DNA of 6,313 nucleotides from a bacterium HR36 (GTDB taxonomy: Bacteria > Planctomycetota > Planctomycetia > Gemmatales > HRBIN36). Shown piece after piece: positions 1-5,912 of this stretch (position 1 is its first letter; the number at the start of each line of letters is the position of its first letter). The stretch is from assembly GCA_002898995.1 (NCBI GenBank), contig BEIM01000219.1, positions 1 to 6,313 of the forward strand. Reading direction: 5' to 3'. The notes under the pieces were generated by a model. The model was not told where the DNA came from. It ran no database searches and worked only from the letters and a program-made list of their open reading frames with translations. A program made the position numbers and the translations under genes.

Positions 1-221
1 TTGAAAGAGTTAGAAGGGCGGATTAACAACCTTATAGTTTCAATCCCCTATTGGTCGGGGTCTAAGTTGAGATTCGCGATGCTCAAGGAGTTCCCGGCAA
101 GAATATCCGTGTTTCAATCCCCTATTGGTCGGGGTCTAAGTTGAGATACTCGTCAACAGCTAGTTTTCTTGGAAAGATTCTAAAGTTTCAATCCCCTATT
201 GGTCGGGGTCTAAGTTGAGAT
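1..221 (-). CRISPR. CRISPR array, leader-proximal end (three repeats, window cuts the array)
   Basis: Three identical 37-nt repeats lie at 37-73, 111-147 and 185-221. On the plus strand each begins GTTTCAATCCCC and ends AAGTTGAGAT. The spacers at 74-110 and 148-184 are both 37 nt; bases 1-36 are a further spacer, apparently cut by the window start. Read on the minus strand the repeat ends in ATTGAAAC, the usual 8-nt 5' handle of type I and type III crRNAs, so I infer leftward transcription with the leader on the right. The repeat can form a short CCCC/GGGG hairpin around an 8-nt loop. Spacers 1-36 and 148-184 are about 35% GC, clearly poorer in GC than the surrounding genes, as expected for foreign DNA or RNA. 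By orientation, 148-184 would be the newest spacer. The subtype cannot be set because no effector gene is present; a neighbouring RT makes type III the first guess. Confidence 0.97.
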
Positions 222-320
222 GGTGGAAGTCGCAAGAGCAGAGATGTGAAAGGTTTGGGGTTCGGTGACGCCTGGGGGCTACCGAAAAGACGCAGCAACA
301 TAGTTGAGACGGAGTCGCAA
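213..320. repeat. Leader-repeat junction sequence present twice
   Basis: At the array boundary the plus strand reads AGTTGAGA (213-220, the end of the repeat), 7 nt, then AGTCGCAA (228-235, in the leader). The same two octamers recur in the same order at 302-309 and 313-320, only 3 nt apart. The match does not continue into the rest of the repeat: 274-301 agrees with the first 28 repeat bases only at about chance level. This is therefore a copy of the junction and not a decayed full repeat. It might be a recognition motif for Cas1-Cas2, a relic of an earlier leader end, or coincidence. Confidence 0.6.
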
Positions 321-337
321 TAGAGGTGTGGGTGCAT
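222..337 (-). promoter_or_regulatory. Putative CRISPR leader between cas1 and the array
   Basis: This 116-nt stretch separates the cas1 stop codon from the leader-proximal repeat and, given the repeat orientation, should act as the leader on the minus strand. It has no convincing -35/-10 pair, so the array may be read through from the cas genes. It contains a 6-bp inverted repeat, TTCGGT at 261-266 and ACCGAA at 281-286, with a 14-nt loop and no following T-run. It also repeats the sequence of the leader-repeat junction (see the separate entry). The leader role is inferred from position and orientation. Confidence 0.7.
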
Positions 338-1381
338 TTAAGTCGTGGCTGGTGAGGCGGATGCGTCGTCGCCTGCCGGGGGCACCAAAGAGGGGTCTGG
401 CAGGGGTTCAGGCAAACGGGGTGCCCACGCTTTCATGATGGAGACGCATTCGTCGATGCACTTTTCCAAAGAGCGTTGAAGGTTTGCGGAGCGATAATGC
501 TGATCCCATGAGCCGATAATACGGGGAAAGATTTCAGGAATCAAGCGGACACCTTGGGGAGTATGTTGGAAGTGGTGCGGTTGAACGCGGTGCTGATTGC
601 ACAGGGTAATAACCCAGCGATCCACTGCAGGGACGCGAAACGGTTCGACAAGATCGCAAGCGAATGAAGGCCGGCCCGGCCGGAAATCATGGAGAGCGCC
701 AAGGGCAACCTCGAAACCGCGAGCTGCTGCGGCCGCCTGGGCACGGCAGAAAAGCATGGTGTACCCCAGGCTCAGGAGAGCGTTGACAGGGTCGGTAGGG
801 GGTCGGCGCTGCCTGCCGGAAAAGGACCAGGGAGGGACAAGAAGTTGGGCAAAGAGTTCGTACCAGAGCGCGGAGGCCTGGCCCTCAAAGCCGCGGAGGC
901 TGTCAAGGGAATGGACAGAGGGCAGGGTTTGGAGAATGGTCTGGAATTGGTCTAAGAATTTGCCGGCGATGGCCAGACCCTGCCGTTGATAATGGCGGGC
1001 AGCTTTGAGTTGCGAGTCGATTTTGGCGGCGACAATAGCACGAGCGAGTTCCAGCCGCGCAGGGGGATGGGCGAGGACACGGTGTTGCAGGACGCGTAGG
1101 CTCACGGTACTGGAATCGAGGCGCATGAGTCCCCCCAAGCAATGATTGCCGGCTGGAGTAAGCCAAACCACGTCAATGCGATGCTGCAGGAGAAGTTGCA
1201 TGGCCTCATCAGTGACGCCAACGGGGCCATAGCAGTAAATAGAGCGAAGGGCGTCGAGATCGAGGCGAATTGGGGCACCATTGCCGGTGGTAAAGGCCAG
1301 ACGACCGTTGATGACCTTGAGTTTGCCTGGCCCGACGACATAAGCGGTAGGGGTCTGAATATACGTTATTCGTTTTGTCAT
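338..1381 (-). CDS. cas1: CRISPR-associated endonuclease/integrase Cas1
   Basis: This 347-residue protein is the catalytic subunit of the Cas1-Cas2 integrase, which cuts the leader-repeat junction and joins new spacers. The N-terminal beta-rich domain spans about residues 1-90 and the helical catalytic domain about 100-320. The expected metal ligands are visible: E166 in GFEGQAS, H231 in LGALHDFRPG, and D243/E246 in CDLVEPFR. The family motif DPVNALLSLGYTML lies at 197-210. Length is normal for the family apart from a short proline-rich tail, with 8 Pro in residues 321-347. The ATG is supported by GGGAG (minus strand, 1390-1394) 8 nt upstream; the stop is TAA. The gene starts 27 nt after the RT stop and in the same reading frame, so the two are almost certainly co-transcribed and may derive from, or be evolving toward, a fusion. 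Identity is certain; that it accepts RNA-derived spacers is inference from the RT. Confidence 0.97.
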   Translation of the reverse strand: MTKRITYIQTPTAYVVGPGKLKVINGRLAFTTGNGAPIRLDLDALRSIYCYGPVGVTDEAMQLLLQHRIDVVWLTPAGNHCLGGLMRLDSSTVSLRVLQHRVLAHPPARLELARAIVAAKIDSQLKAARHYQRQGLAIAGKFLDQFQTILQTLPSVHSLDSLRGFEGQASALWYELFAQLLVPPWSFSGRQRRPPTDPVNALLSLGYTMLFCRAQAAAAARGFEVALGALHDFRPGRPSFACDLVEPFRVPAVDRWVITLCNQHRVQPHHFQHTPQGVRLIPEIFPRIIGSWDQHYRSANLQRSLEKCIDECVSIMKAWAPRLPEPLPDPSLVPPAGDDASASPATT

Positions 1382-1408
1382 AGCAGCGGCTCCCAGTCAT
1401 GAGGCCGG

Positions 1409-3064
1409 TCATTGAGTGGTGGGCTGAGCCGGAGGAACATGGTGAGGGGCTGGTGGGCTCTGGGAATGAGGGGGAGCTTGTAGGTTATCGGGGGACTGAA
1501 ATGGCGGAGAAGTTGGCTGAGGCAAGGCAGCAGGATTCGGGAAAATGGCGACCGTGCCGGGGGGCATATTGACGGGAGGCGTACCTGGTGCGGGTTGGAC
1601 AGGTCGCATCCAAGCCGGGCGCTGGGCAATGCGCTGAGGCCTGCGAGGAGGTTCGGCAGAAAGGACAATGAGCGTGCGGCCATCTACTTGCCAGGTGCGG
1701 AAGCCGCGTGACAGACGAGCGATATACATATTGCGCACCTGGTGCCTGCTCTTGCCGGTGACGGCCATGAGCACTTCTTCGAACCGGCGGGAGACGTGGT
1801 CATCCAGGGTGCGCGCGACTTCGTAAATGTTGTCGGCGTACTGGAAACTTTGATACCAGCCGCGGAGTTGGGCATTGATGGAAAGGATCCATTGACCGAG
1901 ATCAAAAGTTTGCTCGGAAAGCTTGGAACTGGGAGGCGTGGTCATTTCGGTGAGGCGCTGGATCATGGCCTGCACCGTGTCATCGGGGACGACATAGCCG
2001 GCTTCAAGTTGGCCGGTCCAACGATTGGTGGTAACCCGCAAGCGTACACCAAGCCAATCCACGCCTTGAAGCAAAGACACCACTGGGGGTTTTCGGGTGC
2101 CGAAGCGTTGTCGCATCTCGGCCAAGACATCGCGGGCGCAATAGAAGGCCTGGCGAGCCAAGTCTTCGCTGCGTGCCAGGATAAGAATGTCATCGGCATA
2201 ACGGTAATACGCGATGCCGCCTTGGGTGGCGCTGCGCATGCGCTTCATTTCCAAATCGAGACGGTGCAGCGCCAGGTTACACAATAAGGGAGAAAGTGGC
2301 GAACCTTGCAGCAGCCCTACATAACGCGAACGGAACCAGTGCCGAACAGTGCGACCCGTGCGGTGCAAAAGCTTGCGAATCAGCGAGAGAACCATTTCAT
2401 CCGCTACGTGTTCGGATAAGCTCTGCAACAAATGATCGTGGTCAATGGTGTCAAAACAGTCATCCACGTCGAGATGGAGAGCATAAGGAAAAACGAGTTG
2501 GCCATCCTGACCCATTTTCATCCAGTTGACGGCAGCGTACAGGGCGCCGGCGACGTCGCGGCCCGGGCGAAAACCAAAACTGGAGGGAAGGAAGATAGGT
2601 TCTAAGATAGGCTCAAGAACTTGCTTCAGCGCAGCATGGACGATTCGATCGCGGACGGTTAAGATACCCAGGCGCCGAGTTCCGCCCGAAGGTTTAGGCA
2701 CTTCCACCCAACGAGGAGGTTGGGGCTCATAGTGGCCGGCGAGAATATCTTGACTGATCTGGTTGAGCAGACGCGAGATGGAGTCACTTCTGCCGTCGCC
2801 GTTCTCCAGATTCCTGCAAATCATGCCGTCCACGCCAGGAGTATCCGCGCCGTCGTTGGCGCGGACAAAGCGCCAGGCCGCGTATAAGTTCCGGCGGTCA
2901 AGTAAAGCGGTGAGCAATTGTTGGACAGGCCGTCCATGCTGACGCACCTCTTGATAGAGTTCAGCCTGCAAGTCTTCAAGAGCGTTGGCGGCACGTGGAG
3001 CGACGTTGAAGACACGAGGCAACACTTCAATCACAGGTTGGGAAGCGGATTGGCTTTGGCTCAT
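1409..3064 (-). CDS. CRISPR-associated group II intron-type reverse transcriptase (stand-alone, proline-rich tail)
   Basis: This 551-residue RNA-dependent DNA polymerase lies between cas2 and cas1. RT blocks appear in order: GADTPGVDG (72-80), EVPKPSGGTRRLGI (121-134), SSFGFRPGRD (161-170), motif A LDVDDCFDTIDH (198-209) with catalytic D199 and F204 at the dNTP-selecting aromatic position, QGSPLSP (253-259), YADD (289-292) with D291/D292, and VDWLGVRL (335-342). A group II maturase-like thumb with RGWYQSF follows at 401-407. All catalytic residues are intact. There is no HNH domain and no intron RNA around the gene, so it is not a mobile intron. Residues 471-551 hold 26 prolines and look disordered; I know of no fold for them. 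The ATG follows a purine-rich GAGGAAAGGAAA site; the stop is TGA. In known CRISPR systems such RTs copy RNA into DNA during spacer acquisition. That role here is inferred from context. Confidence 0.95.
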   Translation of the reverse strand: MSQSQSASQPVIEVLPRVFNVAPRAANALEDLQAELYQEVRQHGRPVQQLLTALLDRRNLYAAWRFVRANDGADTPGVDGMICRNLENGDGRSDSISRLLNQISQDILAGHYEPQPPRWVEVPKPSGGTRRLGILTVRDRIVHAALKQVLEPILEPIFLPSSFGFRPGRDVAGALYAAVNWMKMGQDGQLVFPYALHLDVDDCFDTIDHDHLLQSLSEHVADEMVLSLIRKLLHRTGRTVRHWFRSRYVGLLQGSPLSPLLCNLALHRLDLEMKRMRSATQGGIAYYRYADDILILARSEDLARQAFYCARDVLAEMRQRFGTRKPPVVSLLQGVDWLGVRLRVTTNRWTGQLEAGYVVPDDTVQAMIQRLTEMTTPPSSKLSEQTFDLGQWILSINAQLRGWYQSFQYADNIYEVARTLDDHVSRRFEEVLMAVTGKSRHQVRNMYIARLSRGFRTWQVDGRTLIVLSAEPPRRPQRIAQRPAWMRPVQPAPGTPPVNMPPGTVAIFPNPAALPQPTSPPFQSPDNLQAPPHSQSPPAPHHVPPAQPTTQ

Positions 3065-3273
3065 CGTGGATTTCCTTTCCTCTTAGAAAAGCAGCAGGTG
3101 TTTCCTCTAAAAACAATAACGAGCCGAGCGTGCGAAATGTGACAGCATTTTGACGGGAATAGCAAGCAACCCTCGAGGTGCTCAGGAAATGGCAATAGTT
3201 GCTCCCCGATAGTTGGAAGTTTCCTGAGAACTTAGAAGGAATCGCGTAGGGGACTGGGAGACGGTACATGGGG
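3065..3273 (-). promoter_or_regulatory. 209-nt gap between cas2 and RT with an inverted repeat
   Basis: This gap is unusually long for an adaptation operon. It contains a perfect 9-bp inverted repeat, CTCAGGAAA (3181-3189) and TTTCCTGAG (3220-3228), around 30 nt. Inside the loop are a small hairpin, GCAA-TAG-TTGC (3192-3202), and two direct copies of ATAGTTG (3195-3201 and 3209-3215). No T-run follows on the minus strand, so it does not look like an intrinsic terminator. It could be an operator, an RNA structure that sets RT expression relative to cas2, or a remnant of lost sequence. Function unknown; only the repeats are directly seen. Confidence 0.4.
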
Positions 3274-3594
3274 CTACTCCTGAGAGCGTTCGGGTTTTTC
3301 CACTAGTACCATGCGGTTAGGACTGAGCACGCAGCTGGCAGGGTCGAGCGGCATAGGTTGGCCGCGATACCAACCTTTTAGGGGCTGTCCTCTGGCTAGC
3401 TGCCAAACCTGAACGATGTCCTCCTGCACATTTAGCAGGCGCACCACTTCATTCAGCATGCGATCCACGCCCTGGAGATCGCCCTGGTACAAGAAGACCG
3501 ATTTCTGACACCGTAAAGCGCGGCGTTCCATAAACCGCGCTACTCGCTGCAATCGCCGAGGGTCCGCAATGTCGTAAGCGACGAGGAAGTACAT
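3274..3594 (-). CDS. cas2: CRISPR-associated protein Cas2
   Basis: This 106-residue protein has a ferredoxin-like fold. Cas2 forms the dimer that bridges two Cas1 dimers in the spacer integration complex. The first strand reads MYFLVAYDIADPRR, with the conserved acidic residue D8, followed by the helix and second strand RCQKSVFLYQGDL (28-40), the usual R-x-Q-x-S-V-F signature. Length is at the upper end of the family because of about 15 extra C-terminal residues. The start is firm: a perfect AGGAGG (minus strand, 3603-3608) lies 8 nt before the ATG, the strongest ribosome site in the window. The stop is TAG. It is the first cas gene of the leftward set cas2-RT-cas1. This order differs from the common arrangement in which cas2 follows cas1 or an RT-cas1 fusion. 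No other cas gene lies upstream; the next gene in that direction is a metabolic enzyme. Confidence 0.95.
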   Translation of the reverse strand: MYFLVAYDIADPRRLQRVARFMERRALRCQKSVFLYQGDLQGVDRMLNEVVRLLNVQEDIVQVWQLARGQPLKGWYRGQPMPLDPASCVLSPNRMVLVEKPERSQE

Positions 3595-3963
3595 AAGCCG
3601 GGCCTCCTAAGGAAATCAGAGCCTAGAAGTATCCCGCACCAAAGAACTGGATCCTGGGAGATACGTGCTCTTTACTAAATTAACGCCGCATGACGATAAA
3701 AAATGACAAATCAGGGAACTGTTCAGGAAGCAGTATTGGGGTCGGCAGCTAAATTGCCAACGGCCCAAACACGATAGAATCAGGCCGCAAATGTGGTCCA
3801 GAAGGGCGGATCGTTACGACCAAAGCGCTGGTCGAGGGGTGCTAAAGTTGCTCGCCCAGCCGGAGCTACGTCTTAAGGGTTATGCTGCCCAAACAGGGTC
3901 AAACAAGCACGGACTTGGCTACCCGCGCACGCCGTCTGCCGCCGAGCCTGAGCACAAGTAACT
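3595..3963. other. 369-nt region without a gene between cas2 and ggt
   Basis: I see no credible reading frame or RNA gene here; all minus-strand frames downstream of ggt are broken by frequent stops. Contents are the cas2 ribosome site, the candidate cas promoter at 3679-3709, a short near-palindrome GAACTGTTC (3716-3724), and a 6-bp hairpin CGACCA/TGGTCG (3817-3834, 6-nt loop). The hairpin lies on the ggt downstream side but lacks a T-run on either strand, so I do not call it a terminator. The region marks the border between the CRISPR module and the housekeeping genes. Confidence 0.5.
3679..3709 (-). promoter_or_regulatory. Candidate promoter for the cas2-RT-cas1 genes
   Basis: On the minus strand TTGTCA (3704-3709) matches five of six bases of a -35 box. 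GTTAAT (3679-3684) matches four of six of a -10 box, with a long 19-nt spacer. It lies in the most AT-rich part of the gap upstream of cas2 and would give an untranslated leader of about 75 nt. The assignment is weak because the spacing is not ideal and the host sigma factor preference is unknown. Confidence 0.25.
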
Positions 3964-5724
3964 CTAGACCGCGGCTGCCGCGCCCGAGATGCGGGCGTCT
4001 GCAATGGCACAGTACGCACCGCGATCGGCTTCGTAAAAGATGGAGTGAGCATCGCCTTGTCGGCCGGCGCGCACTACACGGTGTCCCAATTGGCGCAACT
4101 GATGCAGCAAGGAATCGGTTAGCGGCCGGCCAGGTTCGCAGCGCGCTTCGTCGGGAAACCACTGGTGGTGCAGCCGAGGTAAGTCCACACAGACCCGAGG
4201 CGGCAGAATAAACGCCAGACGATTCAGTACTATCTGGGCGACCGTGTTGATAATCGTGCGCCCGCCTGGGCTTCCCGTGATCAGGACTGCGCGGCCCTGG
4301 CTAACGGCAATCGTAGGAGTCATGGACGAAAGCATACGTTTGCCTGGGGCGATCAGGTTAGGTGGCGTGCCAATTAGGCCGCTGGCAGTAGTGTGGCCTG
4401 GGAACCAATTGAAGTCGGTCATTTCGTTGTTCAATAAAAATCCTGCGCCCTGCACGACTATGCGTGAACCGTAGCTATGTTCAAGCGTGTAGGTATTGGC
4501 CACCGCCAGACCGTCGCCGTCCACCACAGAAAAATGCGTAGTTTCGTTGCCTTCAGGAGGCAAAGCTATCCAGGGAGCAATGTCCTGGCTGGACGATGCG
4601 CGGTCCAGACGAATACTCCCCGCCAGTCGGCGGGCGTATTCGGGGTCGAGCAACTGGTCAGGAATCTTAACGAAATCCGGGTCACCCAGCCAGCGGGCAC
4701 GTTCGGCATAGGCGCGGCGCATGGCCTCCACCAGGACGTGGAGAGTGCGGACATGCCAACGCCCCCATTCCCGAAAGGGAAAACATTCCATTTGCCGCAG
4801 GATCAAGCTCAGGGTGATTCCTCCTGAACTGGCGGGCGGGCAACTATAAAGGGTGCAACCAGCGAAAGGGAAAGTGATCGGGGAACGGGTTTTAGCACGA
4901 TAGGCCCGCAAATCTTCGTGGGTAATCCAGCGACCCCCTCGTTGCATTTCCGCGACAAGTTTATCGGCAATAGCTCCACGATAGAAGGCTTCCGCACCGC
5001 CTTGAGCGATCTGGCGCAGACTCCAGGCGAGATCGGGTTGGCGCAAGGTATCACCCGCTTTCCAGCGCTGGCCATCGGGCGGAGCGAACACGCGCTGGAA
5101 TTCAGCAAAGGCTCGGCTTTGCATGAGGACATTGTTGAGGGAACTGGCCAGTGAAGCATCCACGGCAAAACCCTCCTTCGCAAGAGCTATGGCCGGCTCG
5201 AGGAGTTGCCGCCACGGGAGTTTGCCGAACATGTGATGCGCCAGTGCCAGACCGGCTACTGTCCCAGGTACTCCGACAGCTTTGTGCTGGTGGGGCGAAT
5301 CGTCCGGGCGAAACATTTCCTTGTGGGCTTTCCGCGGTGCCGTTTCGCGGTAATCCACGACGATGGCTGGCTGGGTCAGCTTGGGGAATCGTGGTCGCAA
5401 GGGTGGCGGCACAAACACATTCATAAAACCGCCACCGCCAATGTTACCCGCGGGCGGATAAGTAACAGCGAGGACAAAGGCCACCCCTACCGCAGCATCC
5501 ACGGCATTACCCCCAGCGCGAAGGAGTTCGATGCCCACGCGTGTCGCAGGCTCAGATACACTGACCACCATCCCACACTTACCGTATGCTTCTCGGGCCA
5601 CTTCGTCCCGCGCTATCGCAGATGCCGGCTTGGATACTGCAAGCGCCCACAAAACGCTCGCGCTATTACCGAGAAACTCGCGCCGGCTCCGTTGGTCAAT
5701 TCCACTTGCGGACCCATTCGTCAT
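3964..5724 (-). CDS. ggt: Gamma-glutamyltransferase precursor (Tat-type signal)
   Basis: This 586-residue N-terminal nucleophile hydrolase cleaves the gamma-glutamyl bond of glutathione and transfers the gamma-glutamyl group to water or amino acids, normally outside the cytoplasm. The N-terminus has a twin-arginine motif SRREFLG (13-19), a short hydrophobic stretch and an ASA site near 34-36, suggesting folded export by Tat. Substrate-site residues are visible: R126 in YRETAP, the glycine-rich GNIGGGGF (93-100), LLNNEMTDF (430-438), SSMTPT (466-471) and GSPGG (484-488). T395, first Thr of ETTHFSVVD, is the expected nucleophile and self-cleavage point, giving a large chain to 394 and a small chain of 192 residues. 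Length and order are normal. The start has AGGAG (5731-5735) 6 nt upstream; the stop is TAG. It stands alone, divergent from acnA, with no evident CRISPR link. Confidence 0.96.
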   Translation of the reverse strand: MTNGSASGIDQRSRREFLGNSASVLWALAVSKPASAIARDEVAREAYGKCGMVVSVSEPATRVGIELLRAGGNAVDAAVGVAFVLAVTYPPAGNIGGGGFMNVFVPPPLRPRFPKLTQPAIVVDYRETAPRKAHKEMFRPDDSPHQHKAVGVPGTVAGLALAHHMFGKLPWRQLLEPAIALAKEGFAVDASLASSLNNVLMQSRAFAEFQRVFAPPDGQRWKAGDTLRQPDLAWSLRQIAQGGAEAFYRGAIADKLVAEMQRGGRWITHEDLRAYRAKTRSPITFPFAGCTLYSCPPASSGGITLSLILRQMECFPFREWGRWHVRTLHVLVEAMRRAYAERARWLGDPDFVKIPDQLLDPEYARRLAGSIRLDRASSSQDIAPWIALPPEGNETTHFSVVDGDGLAVANTYTLEHSYGSRIVVQGAGFLLNNEMTDFNWFPGHTTASGLIGTPPNLIAPGKRMLSSMTPTIAVSQGRAVLITGSPGGRTIINTVAQIVLNRLAFILPPRVCVDLPRLHHQWFPDEARCEPGRPLTDSLLHQLRQLGHRVVRAGRQGDAHSIFYEADRGAYCAIADARISGAAAAV

Positions 5725-5912
5725 GGTGCACTCCTAAGCTCTATGCGGCTTATCACGCGGGAAAGCTCTTCGTAAAGTAAGCACAATTCTTACGATGTAC
5801 AAGGGACAATTATCGGGATGTCTGGCACTGCGCCAGTCCTGTAAACTGGCCCAAGGCTCGCTGGCCAACACGTGCCGGCGGGCTCGTGCAGTCAAGCAGG
5901 AGAGCCACAGCC
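5725..5912. promoter_or_regulatory. Divergent intergenic region ggt / acnA
   Basis: These 188 nt must hold the promoters of both genes. For ggt a weak pair, TTGTAC and TACTTT with a 17-nt spacer, can be read on the minus strand within 5774-5802; each box matches only half the consensus. On the acnA side the sequence contains CTGGC at 5822-5826, 5846-5850 and 5861-5865, and its complement GCCAG at 5832-5836. This allows mutually exclusive short hairpins in the transcript leader. The acnA ribosome site is AGGAG at 5898-5902. No gene is seen here. Confidence 0.4.

Noticed and set aside
261..286. Hairpin TTCGGT/ACCGAA after cas1 as an intrinsic terminator.
   Set aside because: The stem is only 6 bp with a 14-nt loop, and no T-run follows on the minus strand.
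274..310. Degenerate fourth CRISPR repeat in the leader.
   Set aside because: Only the last 8 bases match; the other 28 agree at about chance level, and the spacing from the third repeat would give a spacer of about 52 nt instead of 37.
1742..2287. Long plus-strand open frame (181 codons) opposite the RT gene.
   Set aside because: It is antisense to conserved RT motifs, its sequence resembles no family I know, and such open frames are common opposite GC-rich genes.
2736..2749. 13 of 14 bases match between the spacer at 74-110 (bases 94-107) and the RT gene, a possible self-targeting spacer.
   Set aside because: The match stops sharply on both sides and covers less than half the spacer. Its length is within reach of chance for this window, and the crRNA would have the same sense as the RT mRNA, so it could not pair with it.
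1409..3064. Mobile group II intron inserted in the cas operon.
   Set aside because: No room for ribozyme domains on either side, no domain V-like sequence, and cas1 and cas2 are both intact and start with their own ribosome sites.
3817..3834. Hairpin CGACCA/TGGTCG downstream of ggt as its terminator.
   Set aside because: A T-run is lacking on both strands and it lies about 130 nt past the stop; no better terminator was seen.
3882..4211. Plus-strand open frame overlapping the end of ggt.
   Set aside because: It is arginine- and proline-rich with no recognisable motif and mostly mirrors the ggt coding strand, so it is a compositional shadow.
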